A stretch of 64,000 bases of DNA, from contig CAKTCN010000007.1 of NCBI GenBank assembly GCA_934539295.1, positions 32,766 to 96,765 of the forward strand, in the 5' to 3' direction. Source of the stretch: an uncultured Allosphingosinicella sp. GTDB lineage: Bacteria; Pseudomonadota; Alphaproteobacteria; Sphingomonadales; Sphingomonadaceae. Every line of letters begins with the position of its first letter. Within the stretch, counting starts at the first letter, position 1. Of the stretch, positions 1 through 9,539 are shown one piece after another. The translations under genes and the position numbers were made by a program. Below the pieces are notes generated by a model. That model did not search any database and had not been told where the DNA came from. It saw nothing but the letters and a program-made list of their open reading frames with translations.

Positions 1-215
1 CGAAGCTGGCCGGGCCGGAGGTTGTCCGGCAGATCCGAGCGTCGCAGGCGGCGTATGACACGCCCATCCTGATGCTGACGGCGCGGCGCAACAAGGCCGA
101 CCAGGACATCGCCATGCGGTCCGGCGCGGACGATTATCTCACCAAGCCGTTCGATCCCGACCAGCTGATCGCGCGCGTGGACCGACTTCTGATGGAGCGC
201 AAACGGGTGTTCTAG
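1..215 (+). CDS. Response regulator receiver domain, C-terminal part (partial)
   Basis: The open frame enters from the left edge (first full codon at base 3) and stops at TAG 213-215. The visible 70 residues are the second half of a CheY-like receiver: PILMLTAR is the beta-4 strand with the conserved Thr, GADDYLTKPF carries the conserved beta-5 Lys, and DQLIARVDRLL is the last helix. The phosphoacceptor Asp lies outside the window. The protein ends directly after the receiver (MERKRVF), so no output domain follows at the C-terminus. It may be a stand-alone receiver or the terminal receiver of a larger protein; the window cannot decide. Confidence 0.85.
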   Translation, partial: KLAGPEVVRQIRASQAAYDTPILMLTARRNKADQDIAMRSGADDYLTKPFDPDQLIARVDRLLMERKRVF

Positions 216-225
216 CGGATTCCTT

Positions 226-255
226 CCTTTCCTCGCCCCGGAGGGAGAGGAAAGG
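226..255. terminator. Hairpin between convergent genes (possible terminator)
   Basis: Inverted repeat CCTTTCCTC (226-234) and GAGGAAAGG (247-255) with a 12-nt loop, sitting between the partial receiver gene on + and the GST gene on -. There is no clear T-run on either side, so intrinsic termination is inferred from position only. Confidence 0.4.
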
Positions 256-264
256 GGAAGAGGC

Positions 265-1137
265 TCAGGCCTTGAGGACCGCGTCGATGTCGGCGGCGCT
301 GTGGCGTTCGGCCAGCTGGACGTCGCCCATGACACGGTTGACGATGCGGCCGCGCTGTACGCCCGGCCGGGCGGCCAGCTGTTCGGTCCAGCGCTTCAGG
401 TTCGGATATTCGTGGACGGAGAGGAACTCCGCGGCATTGTAGGCGCCCTGCACGATGCCGCCATACCAAGGCCATATGGCGATGTCGGCAATGCTATATT
501 CGTCGCCCGCAACATATTCGGACTTGCCGAGCTGTGTGTCGAGAACGTGAAGCTGGCGCTTCGCCTCCATCGCATAGCGGTCGATCGCATATTCGATCTT
601 GAACGGTGCATAATTGTAGAAGTGGCCGAAGCCGCCGCCGAGCAGGGGCGCTGCGCCCATCTGCCAGAACAGCCAACTCATTACGCGGGTGCGGGCCTGC
701 GGATCGGTGGGAAGGAAGGCGCCGAACCGCTCGGCCAGGTAGAAGAGGATCGAGCCGCTTTCGAAGACGCGCGTGACCGGATCGGTCGAGTGGTCGACAA
801 GGGCCGGGATCTTGCTGTTGGGATTGACCTCCACGAAGCCGCTGCCGAACTGGTCGCCTTCGCCGATGCGGATCAGCCAGGCGTCATATTCGGCGCCCGC
901 GTGGCCGGCGGCGAGCAGTTCTTCCAGCAGGATCGTCACCTTCTGCCCATTGGGGGTGCCGAGCGAGTAGAGCTGTAGCGGGTGTTCGCCGACAGGCAGC
1001 GCCTTGTCGTGCGTCGCGCCGGAAGTAGGGCGATTGATGTTGGCGAACTGCCCGCCATTGGACCGGTTCCAGGTCCACACCGGAGGTGGAACATAGCCCG
1101 GGGGCTGGTTGTCGGCGGAGGTGGTTTCTTCGGCCAT
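265..1137 (-). CDS. yghU: YghU-type glutathione S-transferase / disulfide-bond oxidoreductase
   Basis: A 290-residue cytosolic thiol-transferase of the Nu-class GST family, which uses glutathione or its disulfide form. The family hallmark is an N-terminal extension before the thioredoxin fold, here with VPPPVWTWNRSNGGQFA and then LQLYSLGTPNGQKVTILLEE. NPNSKIPALVD holds the cis-Pro that binds glutathione, and ESGSILFYLAERFG completes the thiol domain; the helical C-terminal domain follows (WLFWQMGAAPLLGGGFGHF). The start at 1137 was chosen because a GTGGAGA ribosome site precedes it and MAEETT matches the usual length; the frame stays open further upstream, but that extension is Arg/His-rich and unlike a protein. 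Confidence 0.9.
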   Translation of the reverse strand: MAEETTSADNQPPGYVPPPVWTWNRSNGGQFANINRPTSGATHDKALPVGEHPLQLYSLGTPNGQKVTILLEELLAAGHAGAEYDAWLIRIGEGDQFGSGFVEVNPNSKIPALVDHSTDPVTRVFESGSILFYLAERFGAFLPTDPQARTRVMSWLFWQMGAAPLLGGGFGHFYNYAPFKIEYAIDRYAMEAKRQLHVLDTQLGKSEYVAGDEYSIADIAIWPWYGGIVQGAYNAAEFLSVHEYPNLKRWTEQLAARPGVQRGRIVNRVMGDVQLAERHSAADIDAVLKA

Positions 1138-1232
1138 GACTGCGGTCTCCACTTCGCGCGGGATGGTGGTCGCGCGGATCACACAGGTGGCGGCGCATGT
1201 TCGTTTTTCAAGCGGTACGAACGTCGAGGCGG

Positions 1233-1532
1233 CTAGCTGGCGATATCCATCCAGCCGAGCACGACCACGATCGAACGCTTCCCGTTGCTGGGAATGAGAT
1301 CCCCGACGTCGCTGTATCTGCCGCCGGCAATCGCGCGCTGCGTGGCGGCGACGATGAAGGTGCGCATCTCGTTCAGGCGCGCCGCCTGGATCTCGCGCGG
1401 CCAATGTTCCAGGATCTCGGACGAGAAAAGGACGATCACGCTGACCGGGCCGATGGAGCCGCGCAGGACAAGTGCATCGCGCAAAGATCCGCTGACTTCG
1501 TCATCGAGAACCAGCAGCTGAAGGTCGAGCAT
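1233..1532 (-). CDS. Small hypothetical protein
   Basis: A 99-residue frame upstream of, and in the same direction as, the GST gene. Its composition is protein-like, with alternating hydrophobic segments (VSVIVLFSSEILEHW, MRTFIVAATQRAIAGG, SIVVVLGWMDIAS) and no Arg/His-rich shadow character. No signal peptide, membrane helix or recognised motif is visible. The ribosome site before ATG 1532 is weak, so reality of the gene is only moderately supported. Function unknown. Confidence 0.5.
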   Translation of the reverse strand: MLDLQLLVLDDEVSGSLRDALVLRGSIGPVSVIVLFSSEILEHWPREIQAARLNEMRTFIVAATQRAIAGGRYSDVGDLIPSNGKRSIVVVLGWMDIAS

Positions 1533-1747
1533 GTTCGCGATCCCAATGTGAGAAGTGAAGGGGGATCATAGGGCAGGGCGTCGAAGAGTCATCTTCGATC
1601 GTCGGCAAAGTTGGCGAGTAGAAATTAATCGTTGCACCTTTTGGACCATATTCCTTTGCCTCGCCTTCGTGCGGGCCTGATCCATGTCGCGGAGCGTTGC
1701 TACATGTTAGCGTTCTTGTGAGCGCTGCGAAACCTAGGTGAACGACC

Positions 1748-2518
1748 ATGAACGCCTGCGGCCCTTCAGAATATCTGCAATTGCTCCTGAAGCGGTTGAC
1801 CGCGCGGTCCGTCTTGGGCGCCGAGGAGCGGGCGGCAGTGCTCGGGCTGCCCGCCTTTGCCCGGCAGGTGTCCGCCAATCGGGAGATCGTGCGCCTGGGC
1901 GAACGGGTGGACCATTCCTGCCTGGTGGGCGATGGTTTCGTCGGCCGGTTCGGGCAAACGGAAGACGGCAAGCGCCAGTTGACGTCGCTTCACATTCCCG
2001 GCGACCTCGCCGACCTGTACTCGCTCATGATCCCGTCGGCGCCATCCGCGTTGGTCGCGCTGGGCCCGACAACCGTTTTCCAAATTTCGCACGCAGTCAT
2101 TCGCGAGGCGACGGAGCGATACCCGGCCCTGGCGGCTGCGCTGTGGCGCGACTGCGTGGTGGACGGCATGATCCTCGCGCAGTGGCTGGTGAATATCGGC
2201 CGCAAGAATGCGCGCAGCCGGATGGCGCACCTGATCTGCGAGATCGCCATACGTTATGCGCAGATCGGGCGATTGGAGAATAACAGCTTTCCGTTCCCGG
2301 TGACGCAGGAGCAGATGTCCGACGCGCTGGGCCTGACATCGGTTCATGTGAACCGATCCCTGCAGGGATTGAAGCGAGAAGGGCTGGTGAACATAGGCCG
2401 AGGGCGCGCGACAATCCTGGACTGGAACGCCCTTGCCTTTGCCGGTGAGTTCGAACCCAATTACCTCAGCTTGTCGATGGACGAGCAGGAAAAGGTGCGC
2501 CGGATCGGCCGAGCCTAG
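1748..2518 (+). CDS. Crp/Fnr-family transcriptional regulator
   Basis: 256 residues. The N-terminal half (about 15-140) is a cyclic-nucleotide-binding-type beta roll; the C-terminal half (about 150-245) is a winged helix with the recognition helix region TQEQMSDALGLTSVHVNRSL, typical of Crp/Fnr proteins. The N-terminal cysteine cluster of oxygen-sensing FNR is absent (Cys at positions such as 5 and 59 are isolated), so an Fe-S sensor is unlikely; the signal is unknown. The gene converges on the receiver gene at 2515-2958 and the two stop codons overlap inside CCTAGG (2514-2519). Confidence 0.88.
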   Translation: MNACGPSEYLQLLLKRLTARSVLGAEERAAVLGLPAFARQVSANREIVRLGERVDHSCLVGDGFVGRFGQTEDGKRQLTSLHIPGDLADLYSLMIPSAPSALVALGPTTVFQISHAVIREATERYPALAAALWRDCVVDGMILAQWLVNIGRKNARSRMAHLICEIAIRYAQIGRLENNSFPFPVTQEQMSDALGLTSVHVNRSLQGLKREGLVNIGRGRATILDWNALAFAGEFEPNYLSLSMDEQEKVRRIGRA

Positions 2519-2958
2519 GCGCCGACCGGCGCGTCGGGTCTCTGGCCTGGGCGCTGCGCTCCACTGACCTCTTCCCTGGTGTCCGTGCGACCGATCAATT
2601 GTGCCGCGGCTTTGACGGCCGAGCGCGAGTCCAGCGGCTTCTGGAAACAGATCACATGGTTGAACTCGTCCGGCAGCGCACTGCGATCATAGCCGGTCAC
2701 GAAGGCGAACGGAACGGAAAGCCGCTGCAGCAGACGGGGAAGTTCGAACGACGGTCCGGCGCCAAGATTGACGTCCAGCAGCGCGCAATCGGGGGGCGCC
2801 TGCTCCACCGCCATCTGTGCGTCGCGACCATTGGCGAACGGTCCGACAACAACCGCTCCCACGCCCTCCAGCGCGATCTGGAGATCGGTCGCCAGATAGT
2901 AATCGTCCTCGAGAACGAGCACCCGCGCTGCGGCGAGCGACTTGACCGGTTCGTGCAT
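2515..2958 (-). CDS. Stand-alone response regulator receiver, partner of the HWE kinase
   Basis: A 147-residue single receiver: acidic pocket VLVLEDD near residue 17, phosphoacceptor Asp62 in ALLDVNLG, Thr in FVTGYD and Lys107 in CFQKPLD. There is no DNA-binding domain. ATG 2958 lies 2 bp after the kinase stop codon, so the two genes are one transcript and the kinase is the probable phosphodonor. An in-frame upstream extension would run into the kinase gene and is rejected. Receivers of this FAT-less type paired with HWE kinases are common in Sphingomonadales; the output is presumably by protein-protein interaction. Confidence 0.88.
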   Translation of the reverse strand: MHEPVKSLAAARVLVLEDDYYLATDLQIALEGVGAVVVGPFANGRDAQMAVEQAPPDCALLDVNLGAGPSFELPRLLQRLSVPFAFVTGYDRSALPDEFNHVICFQKPLDSRSAVKAAAQLIGRTDTREEVSGAQRPGQRPDAPVGA

Positions 2959-2960
2959 GA

Positions 2961-5900
2961 CTAGACTCCGTCGGTCTGGAGAATGCTCTCTCCGGGGATC
3001 AAAGGAAATTCGATACGACACACAACTCCGCCGGGTTTCAGTTCGAAGCTGCCATGGCCCTTCAGCTCGTAAGGAATGCGGCGGGCGATGAGTTCAGTGC
3101 CGAAGCCCTGCCGGCGCGGCGCGGATTCGAGAATGGAGACGCCATGTTCCTGCCAGTGCATCAACAGCCAGTCGCAGCCGTCCCGCCTCTCCACGGTCCA
3201 GCTAAGGTCCAGCGTTCCTCCGTCGCGTGAGAAAGCGCCATATTTGGTGGCATTGGTCGCAAGCTCATGCACCGCCAGCGTCAGCACCTCGGCCGCCTTC
3301 GGAGAAAGCTCGACGTCAGGGCCATCGATGCTGAACTGGTCTTCGGACGCGGCCTGCACCAGCAGTTCGTCGCGTACCATGTCTTCAAGGTCGACGCCGG
3401 CGCCGGGGTGACGGGTCAGCATGACCTGAGTGCGCGCCAACGCCGAGATGCGGCCTTCGAGATGCTGGATATAATCTTCCACGGAACGTTCGGCATCGGC
3501 GGATCGGCGGACGATGGAGCGGGTGACTGCAAGGATGTTGCGCACCCGGTGCTGAAGCTCGGCAAGCAGCGTCTGCTGCAGTTCGCGGGAGGTGAGCAGG
3601 TCGCCGATGTCGGTCGAGGTTCCGAACCATTCGATGATCCGCCCTTCCTCGTCGCGAACGGGTGCGGCGCGCGTCTGGAACCAGCGATATTGGCCGTCCT
3701 GGCGGCGGAGGCGATGCTCGACCGTGAAGCCAGCCTCGGCAAAGGCGCGCGACCACGCGGCGCGGGCAGCTTCCTGATCATCCGGATGAACGGCGTCCAG
3801 CCAGCCCCAGCCGGCGTAATGCACCTCGCTCTGACCGGTGCATTCGACCCATTGCGGGCTCGCCCATGTCCAGTCACCCTCGTTCACGGCGCGCCAGACA
3901 AGTTGGGGTAGGCCCTCCACGAGGGTGCGGAAGCGCAGTTCCGCCTCGCGAATCTCCGTGAAGTCCTGGCCGATGCCACCGATCATGCGGATCTGACCAT
4001 CTGCTTCGCGGATCGGGAAATCGGTATTGCGCAGCCAGCGTATCGCGCCATCGCGCTGGCGCCGGATCCGATACTCGAAACTGACCCGCCGGCCTGCCTG
4101 GACGGCCGCGATGCAGCGCAGCGCATGGTCGCGATCCTCGGGGAGGATAAGTTTCTGCCACGTGCGATAATTATCGTCACCGGCCAGCGCTTCTTCGCGG
4201 GTCAGGCCGTAAATCGCCTCGAACGCAGGCGTCAGGTATATCCACTGCAGCGTCGCGGCATCGCGAATCCACAGAATGTCCTGCGATGCCTCACCGAACT
4301 GGCGTAGCCGCTCCTCGCTCTCGCGAAGGGTAGCCTCCGCCTCGACCGTGGCCTGGATGTCGATCGACACACCGACATGGCCGCGAAAGGCACCGTCGTG
4401 GCCGAACAGTGGCTGCGCGAAATTGTCGAACCAATGCCACGCGCCGTCGTGGCGGCGCAGGCGGTTGCGGTTCTGCCAGGCCCTTCGTTCGCGGACCGCG
4501 TCCATGTAGCTTTCCGCATAGGCGACCGCGTCGTCCGGGTGGATGATGTCGTACCAGTCCGGACCTGCGACATCTTCCGCCGCCTTGCCCGTGAAATCGA
4601 GCAGGTAGCGGTTCACGAACAGGTTGCCGCCATTCTCGTCATTCTGCCAGATCATTGCCGGCGCGGTATCGGCCAGGGTGCGGAAACGACCTTCGCTTTC
4701 CTCCAGCCGTGCCTGCGCCGCCTCTTCCTGCAGGCGCAGGATCTCGGCCTGGGCAGTCTTCCAGTCCGTGATGTCCTTGGTGGTGGTGGCAACGCCGTCG
4801 CCCAGCTTCACCACCGTTTGCAGGAACCAGCCGTCGAATTGTTCGTGAGCGTAGTGGCGCTCGGCCTGTTCCGCCTCGCCGGTTTCGGTTACGCGCTTGA
4901 AGGCGTCTAATATACCCTCGACGATCACGCCCGGGTTGCGTTCCAGCAGGCTTCGTCCCTTGACCTCACCGAACCGGCTTTCGGACGTGTGATTGTTCAG
5001 CACCCATTTGAAATCGACGATCTGGCCGTCCTCGTCGCGGACCGCCGCGAACACCTGGATCATGTCGGTCGACGCGTCCATCGTTCCCCGAAGAAGGTCG
5101 CGGCTGCGTTCAAGTTCGGCCGTGCGTTCACGAACCTGTGCTTCCAGGCGCTGCACGTCGCGCGCTTCCCGGTCGCGCAACTGCTGGACGGCGTTTCGGC
5201 GTTCGGTCACGTCGGTTCCTGCGCCGAACCACTCGATGATCCGACCATCGGGGTCGAGCAGCGGAACGGCGCGCGAAAGGACCCATCCGACACTGCCGTC
5301 GGCAAGCAGGACGCGATGTTCCAGCTCGAACAACGACTTGTTCGCGATCGCATGGGCGATGGCGGCAAACACTGCGGGCCGGTCGTCCTCCAGGATGTAC
5401 TTGTCGACCCAATTCTCATTCGGCGCGGCGGTGCTCGAAAGGGTGTCGCTGTCCAGTTGATACATGAGGCGCCAGTCTGCGCTCATTCGGTAGATCGAGT
5501 GCGCGCCGGCAGTGACGAGGGCACGATAGTAGCGCTCGCTTTGCGCCAGTTGTTCGCGCGCGATGACCGCAGGCGTGGTTTCGGTGACGATGTCGATCAT
5601 GCCTGCGACGCTACCGTCGGCACGCCGCACCGGACTGCACGAAAAGGTGAAGAAGGCTTGTTCCGGACGGCCCGAACGGTCGATGGTGACTGGGAAATCG
5701 GCGATGAAGGTTGCTTCGCCCGCATAAGCCCGCTCGACGATCGGACCCACCCGGTGCCAGGCTTCGTGGAAAATCTCCGCGAACGGACGGCCGAGTGGAT
5801 TTGGCTTGTTGCCCAGGATGCGGGTAAAGCCGTCATTGTAGAGGGTGACCAGTTCATCCCCCCAGACAAGCGCTGCCGGAAAGGCGCTGTCGAGTATCAG

Positions 5901-6032
5901 CATCACGGTCGACCTGAGCTCCGGCGGCCAGGTGTCGATCGATCCGAGCGGCGTTGCGGACCAGTCGTGATCCCGGATAGCGGCTGCCATCAGGCTGGGT
6001 CCGGCAGGCCATTGATCCGGTGAACAGGGCAT
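2961..6032 (-). CDS. HWE-family multi-PAS sensor histidine kinase
   Basis: 1,023 residues, no membrane helices, so a cytosolic sensor. It carries about six PAS/PAC modules between residues 20 and 800; several show the PAC signature (for example YRWFQTRAAPVRDEEGRI, ending EWFGTSTDI). The kinase core is of the HWE/HisKA_2 class: phospho-His828 in LLAELQHRVRNILAV, an N-box with HELATNATKYGAFS in place of the classical HEXXN, a WQE motif and RRQGFGTELI as G-box. No canonical HAMP or HisKA is present. A short coiled coil (about 285-310) links two PAS blocks. The start at 6032 has only a weak ribosome site; Met15 is an alternative. Confidence 0.9.
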   Translation of the reverse strand: MPCSPDQWPAGPSLMAAAIRDHDWSATPLGSIDTWPPELRSTVMLILDSAFPAALVWGDELVTLYNDGFTRILGNKPNPLGRPFAEIFHEAWHRVGPIVERAYAGEATFIADFPVTIDRSGRPEQAFFTFSCSPVRRADGSVAGMIDIVTETTPAVIAREQLAQSERYYRALVTAGAHSIYRMSADWRLMYQLDSDTLSSTAAPNENWVDKYILEDDRPAVFAAIAHAIANKSLFELEHRVLLADGSVGWVLSRAVPLLDPDGRIIEWFGAGTDVTERRNAVQQLRDREARDVQRLEAQVRERTAELERSRDLLRGTMDASTDMIQVFAAVRDEDGQIVDFKWVLNNHTSESRFGEVKGRSLLERNPGVIVEGILDAFKRVTETGEAEQAERHYAHEQFDGWFLQTVVKLGDGVATTTKDITDWKTAQAEILRLQEEAAQARLEESEGRFRTLADTAPAMIWQNDENGGNLFVNRYLLDFTGKAAEDVAGPDWYDIIHPDDAVAYAESYMDAVRERRAWQNRNRLRRHDGAWHWFDNFAQPLFGHDGAFRGHVGVSIDIQATVEAEATLRESEERLRQFGEASQDILWIRDAATLQWIYLTPAFEAIYGLTREEALAGDDNYRTWQKLILPEDRDHALRCIAAVQAGRRVSFEYRIRRQRDGAIRWLRNTDFPIREADGQIRMIGGIGQDFTEIREAELRFRTLVEGLPQLVWRAVNEGDWTWASPQWVECTGQSEVHYAGWGWLDAVHPDDQEAARAAWSRAFAEAGFTVEHRLRRQDGQYRWFQTRAAPVRDEEGRIIEWFGTSTDIGDLLTSRELQQTLLAELQHRVRNILAVTRSIVRRSADAERSVEDYIQHLEGRISALARTQVMLTRHPGAGVDLEDMVRDELLVQAASEDQFSIDGPDVELSPKAAEVLTLAVHELATNATKYGAFSRDGGTLDLSWTVERRDGCDWLLMHWQEHGVSILESAPRRQGFGTELIARRIPYELKGHGSFELKPGGVVCRIEFPLIPGESILQTDGV

Positions 6033-6184
6033 GTGCGTTTAACGCATCAATGCCGATCCGGTGCAATCCACCGGCCTGCGAAAAGATGCAGGCGTTCAGC
6101 GGGCCTTATCGCGGGCATCCGGCTTGAACCACTGGCGGGCCGGAGCCTTGCCCAATATAGGCGTGGCACCAACCCAGGAGCGCA

Positions 6185-9100
6185 ATGATCGAAAAGTTCG
6201 ACCGCGAGACCGAGCGGCTTGCCGCCGTGGCGCATTACCAGGTCCTGGACACGCCGCGCGAGGCTGCGTTCGACGAGATCGCCGAACTGGTCGCCTGCAT
6301 CTGCGAGGCGCCGATTGCCGTGGTCAACATCGTCGCGGAGGACCGTCAGTTCTTCAAGGCGGAAGTTGGTCTGGGTGTGGACGGCACGCCGCTGGAGACA
6401 TCATTTTGCGCCCACGCATTGTTGGAGGACGACTTCCTTCTGGTGCCGGATGCTACCCAAGACGCCCGTTTCGCCGGCAATCCGCTGGTGACGGGCGAGC
6501 CGAACCTGCGTTTCTATGCTGGCGCGCTCCTCAAGACGAAGGAAGGGCTGCCTATCGGCACCTTGTGCGTGCTGGATTATCGCCCGCGCACGCTGACGCT
6601 GGTGCAGCAGCAGGCCATCAAGGTGCTGGCCCGTCAGGTCATGGCCCAGCTGGAGCAGCGCGCGTTGCTGCGCAATTCGGCGCGGGCCGAGGCGCGGCAA
6701 CGGGCTGTGCTGGATAGCGCGCGGGACTTCGCGATTGTCGCAATCGATCTCGAAGGTCGCGTGATCGAGTGGAGCCTCGGCGCCGAGGGGATCCTGGGAT
6801 GGAGCGAGGCCGAGATGATCGGCCAGCCGGCAGCGATCTTCTTTACGCCGGAGGATCGCGCGGCGGGCATACCGGACGAAGAGATGCGGCTGTCGCGCGA
6901 ACAAGGCTGTGCGCGGAACGAACGATGGCACGTCCGCAGGAATGGCGAGCGCTTCTGGGCAAGCGGTGAGATGTCGCCGATGACCGACCAGGCGGGCGCC
7001 CATATCGGGTACGTCAAGGTGCTGCGCGACCGGACCGAGCAGCACCTCGCCGGCCGGGCGTTGCAAGAGGCGGAGCAAACGCTGCGATGGGCGCAGGAAG
7101 CCGGCGGCATCGGCGTATTCCAGGTCGGGCTGGACGGCGTGCTGCACGGCACGCCGGCATTCCATCGCCTTTACGGCGTCGAGGAGAGGCCGAACGTACC
7201 CGCCGCTCGGTTCGAGCAGCTCATCATAGAGGAAGATCGCCAGCTGGTTTCCGACGCACGATCGCGTGCGGCGGGCACGGCGCCGCTGGATGTCGAGTAT
7301 CGCATCCGCCGCGCCGACACCGGGGAGATACGCTGGATCGCGCGCAAGGGGCAGATCCAGCGGGACGAGGCCGGCAAGCCGACCGGCTTCGCCGGCGTCG
7401 CGCGGGACGTGACCGAGCAGCGCAAGGCGCGCGAGGCGCTGGAGCATAGCGAGGAGCGTTACCGCGCACTGTTCAACGCGATCGACGAAGGCTTCTGCAT
7501 CATCGAATTCTTCGATGGGCCGCACGGGCCCTTGAGCGACTATGTGCATGTAGAGGCAAATCCGGGGTACGAGCGACATACCGGCATCGCCGGCGTCGCA
7601 GGCATGACGGTTCGCGAGCTTGCACCGGAGGAGGCGGACGGCTGGGTCGAACTGTATGGAGAGGTGCTGCGCACCGGCCAGTCGATCCGGTTCGAGCGCT
7701 TCTTCGAAGCGGCGGGGCGCCATATCGAGGTGTCGGCTGCGCGGGTCGAGCCGGCGGAGCGGCGGCAGGTGTCGGTGCTGTTCCGCGATGTCGAGGAGCG
7801 CATCCGCGCGGAAGCGGCCGTGCGGGCCAGCGAGGCCATAGCGCGTGAGAGCGTGGAGCGCGTGCAGCTGGCGCTGTCGGCCGGTGCGATCATCGGCACA
7901 TGGGTGTGGGACCTGCCCACCGATCGCTTCACGGTGGATGAAGGCTTTGCGACCGCATTCGGGCTCGATCCGATGCTCGGACGCGAAGGCCTCAGTCTGG
8001 AGCAGGTGGTCGCGACCGTGCACCCCGACGATCGGGCCGGGCTGGCAGTTGCCATCGACGAGGTGATCGCGCGTGGAGGCGCCTATGCTCACCAGTATCG
8101 CGTGCGGCGGGCGGACGGGCATTATTACTGGATCGAGGCCAATGGCCGGGTCGATCATGCGCCGGACGGCATGCCGCTGCGCTTCCCGGGCGTTCTGCTG
8201 GATGTGGAGGAGCGTCGCACGGTGGCTGCCGAACGCGACCGCGCGGCGGCGGAACTGCGCGCGCTCAACGAAACGCTGGAGCAGCGGATCGAGGAGCGCA
8301 CGGCGGAGCTGATGCGGGCCGAGGATGCGCTGCGCCAGGCGCAGAAAATGGAAGCGGTCGGCCAGCTGACCGGCGGCATCGCGCATGATTTCAACAACAT
8401 GCTGACCGGCGTGATCGGGGGTCTGCACCTTATCCAGCGCAACATCGCGTCGGGGCGACTGGACCGCGTCGACCGCTATATCGAGGCGGCTACGACGTCT
8501 GCGCAACGTGCGGCGGCGCTGACGTCCCGCCTGCTCGCATTCGGCCGGCGCCAGTCGCTCGACCTGCAGCCGGTGGACGTTAACGCGCTGGTCGGCAGCA
8601 TGGAGGACCTGCTCCACCGTACACTGGGCGAGCAGGTGGCATTGGAAACGCATGCGGGCGCGGATGTGTGGGCAGCCTGCACCGATGCCAATCAACTGGA
8701 AAGCGCGCTGCTGAACCTGTGCATCAATGCGCGCGATGCCATGCCGAACGGCGGCAAGCTGGTGGTCGAAACGGCCAATACGCGGCTGGACGCCCGCTAT
8801 ACCCGCGAGCATCCGGAGGTGGAGGCCGGCGACTATGTGGTGCTGTCGGTGTCCGACACGGGCACGGGCATGGATGCTGCCACGTTGGAGCGGGTGTTCG
8901 AGCCGTTCTTTACCACCAAGCCGGTGGGGCAGGGGACGGGCCTCGGGCTGTCCATGATCTACGGCTTCGCGCGCCAGTCGGGCGGGCACGTGCGCATCTA
9001 TAGCGAAGTGGGGATCGGCACGACCATCAAGCTCTACCTGCCGCGCTTCCATGGCGAGCTGGAAAACGCCGGTGAAGCGCCCGGCCATACCCCGCGCGGG

Positions 9101-9466
9101 GCCGGCGAGACGGTCATGGTGGTGGAGGACGATCCGTCGGTTCGGATGATCGTGCTCGAGGTGCTGGCCGAACTGGGCTACGACGCGATCGAGGCGCATG
9201 ATGCGCGCGGCGCCATGCCGATCATCCATTCCGCGCGGCCGATCGACCTCCTCGTCACGGACGTGGGCCTGCCGGGCATGAACGGGCGCCAGCTGGCCGA
9301 GATAGCGCGCCAGGCGCGGCCGGGACTCAAGGTCCTGTTCATCACGGGCTATGCCCAGAATGCGGCGGTTCGCAGCGGGTTCCTGGATGCGGGCATGGAG
9401 ATGATGACCAAGCCCTTCCCCGTCGACGACCTTGCCACCAAGCTCAAGCAGATGCTGGCGCGGTAA
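6185..9466 (+). CDS. Hybrid sensor histidine kinase (GAF-PAS repeats-HisKA-HATPase-receiver)
   Basis: 1,093 residues. Residues about 25-160 are a GAF domain (SFCAHALLEDDFLLVPDA, FYAGALLKT); four PAS-like modules follow to about 680, then a coiled coil (LRALNETLEQRIEERTAEL). The HisKA phosphoacceptor is His734 in GGIAHDFNNML; the HATPase has LCINARDAMPNGG, SDTGTGMD and GQGTGLGLSM. A C-terminal receiver has phosphoacceptor Asp1026 in VTDVGLPGMNG and Lys in TKPFPVDD. No membrane segments. A good ribosome site (CAGGAGCGCA) fixes the start. It is transcribed divergently from the HWE kinase across a 152-bp gap. Confidence 0.92.
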   Translation: MIEKFDRETERLAAVAHYQVLDTPREAAFDEIAELVACICEAPIAVVNIVAEDRQFFKAEVGLGVDGTPLETSFCAHALLEDDFLLVPDATQDARFAGNPLVTGEPNLRFYAGALLKTKEGLPIGTLCVLDYRPRTLTLVQQQAIKVLARQVMAQLEQRALLRNSARAEARQRAVLDSARDFAIVAIDLEGRVIEWSLGAEGILGWSEAEMIGQPAAIFFTPEDRAAGIPDEEMRLSREQGCARNERWHVRRNGERFWASGEMSPMTDQAGAHIGYVKVLRDRTEQHLAGRALQEAEQTLRWAQEAGGIGVFQVGLDGVLHGTPAFHRLYGVEERPNVPAARFEQLIIEEDRQLVSDARSRAAGTAPLDVEYRIRRADTGEIRWIARKGQIQRDEAGKPTGFAGVARDVTEQRKAREALEHSEERYRALFNAIDEGFCIIEFFDGPHGPLSDYVHVEANPGYERHTGIAGVAGMTVRELAPEEADGWVELYGEVLRTGQSIRFERFFEAAGRHIEVSAARVEPAERRQVSVLFRDVEERIRAEAAVRASEAIARESVERVQLALSAGAIIGTWVWDLPTDRFTVDEGFATAFGLDPMLGREGLSLEQVVATVHPDDRAGLAVAIDEVIARGGAYAHQYRVRRADGHYYWIEANGRVDHAPDGMPLRFPGVLLDVEERRTVAAERDRAAAELRALNETLEQRIEERTAELMRAEDALRQAQKMEAVGQLTGGIAHDFNNMLTGVIGGLHLIQRNIASGRLDRVDRYIEAATTSAQRAAALTSRLLAFGRRQSLDLQPVDVNALVGSMEDLLHRTLGEQVALETHAGADVWAACTDANQLESALLNLCINARDAMPNGGKLVVETANTRLDARYTREHPEVEAGDYVVLSVSDTGTGMDAATLERVFEPFFTTKPVGQGTGLGLSMIYGFARQSGGHVRIYSEVGIGTTIKLYLPRFHGELENAGEAPGHTPRGAGETVMVVEDDPSVRMIVLEVLAELGYDAIEAHDARGAMPIIHSARPIDLLVTDVGLPGMNGRQLAEIARQARPGLKVLFITGYAQNAAVRSGFLDAGMEMMTKPFPVDDLATKLKQMLAR

Positions 9467-9539
9467 GGAGCGGCGGAACGTCCGGCGTCGATCATTGTTG
9501 AAGGCGTCTGGTAACCAAGATGTAACGCGTAGGACCAGT

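Noticed and set aside
1861..1930. Oxygen-sensing FNR assignment for the Crp/Fnr protein
   Set aside because: No N-terminal cluster of four cysteines; only isolated Cys residues, so only the general family is supported.
2961..2963. Extension of the HWE-partner receiver upstream into the kinase gene
   Set aside because: Would overlap the kinase C-terminus; ATG 2958, 2 bp after the kinase stop, gives the normal receiver start.
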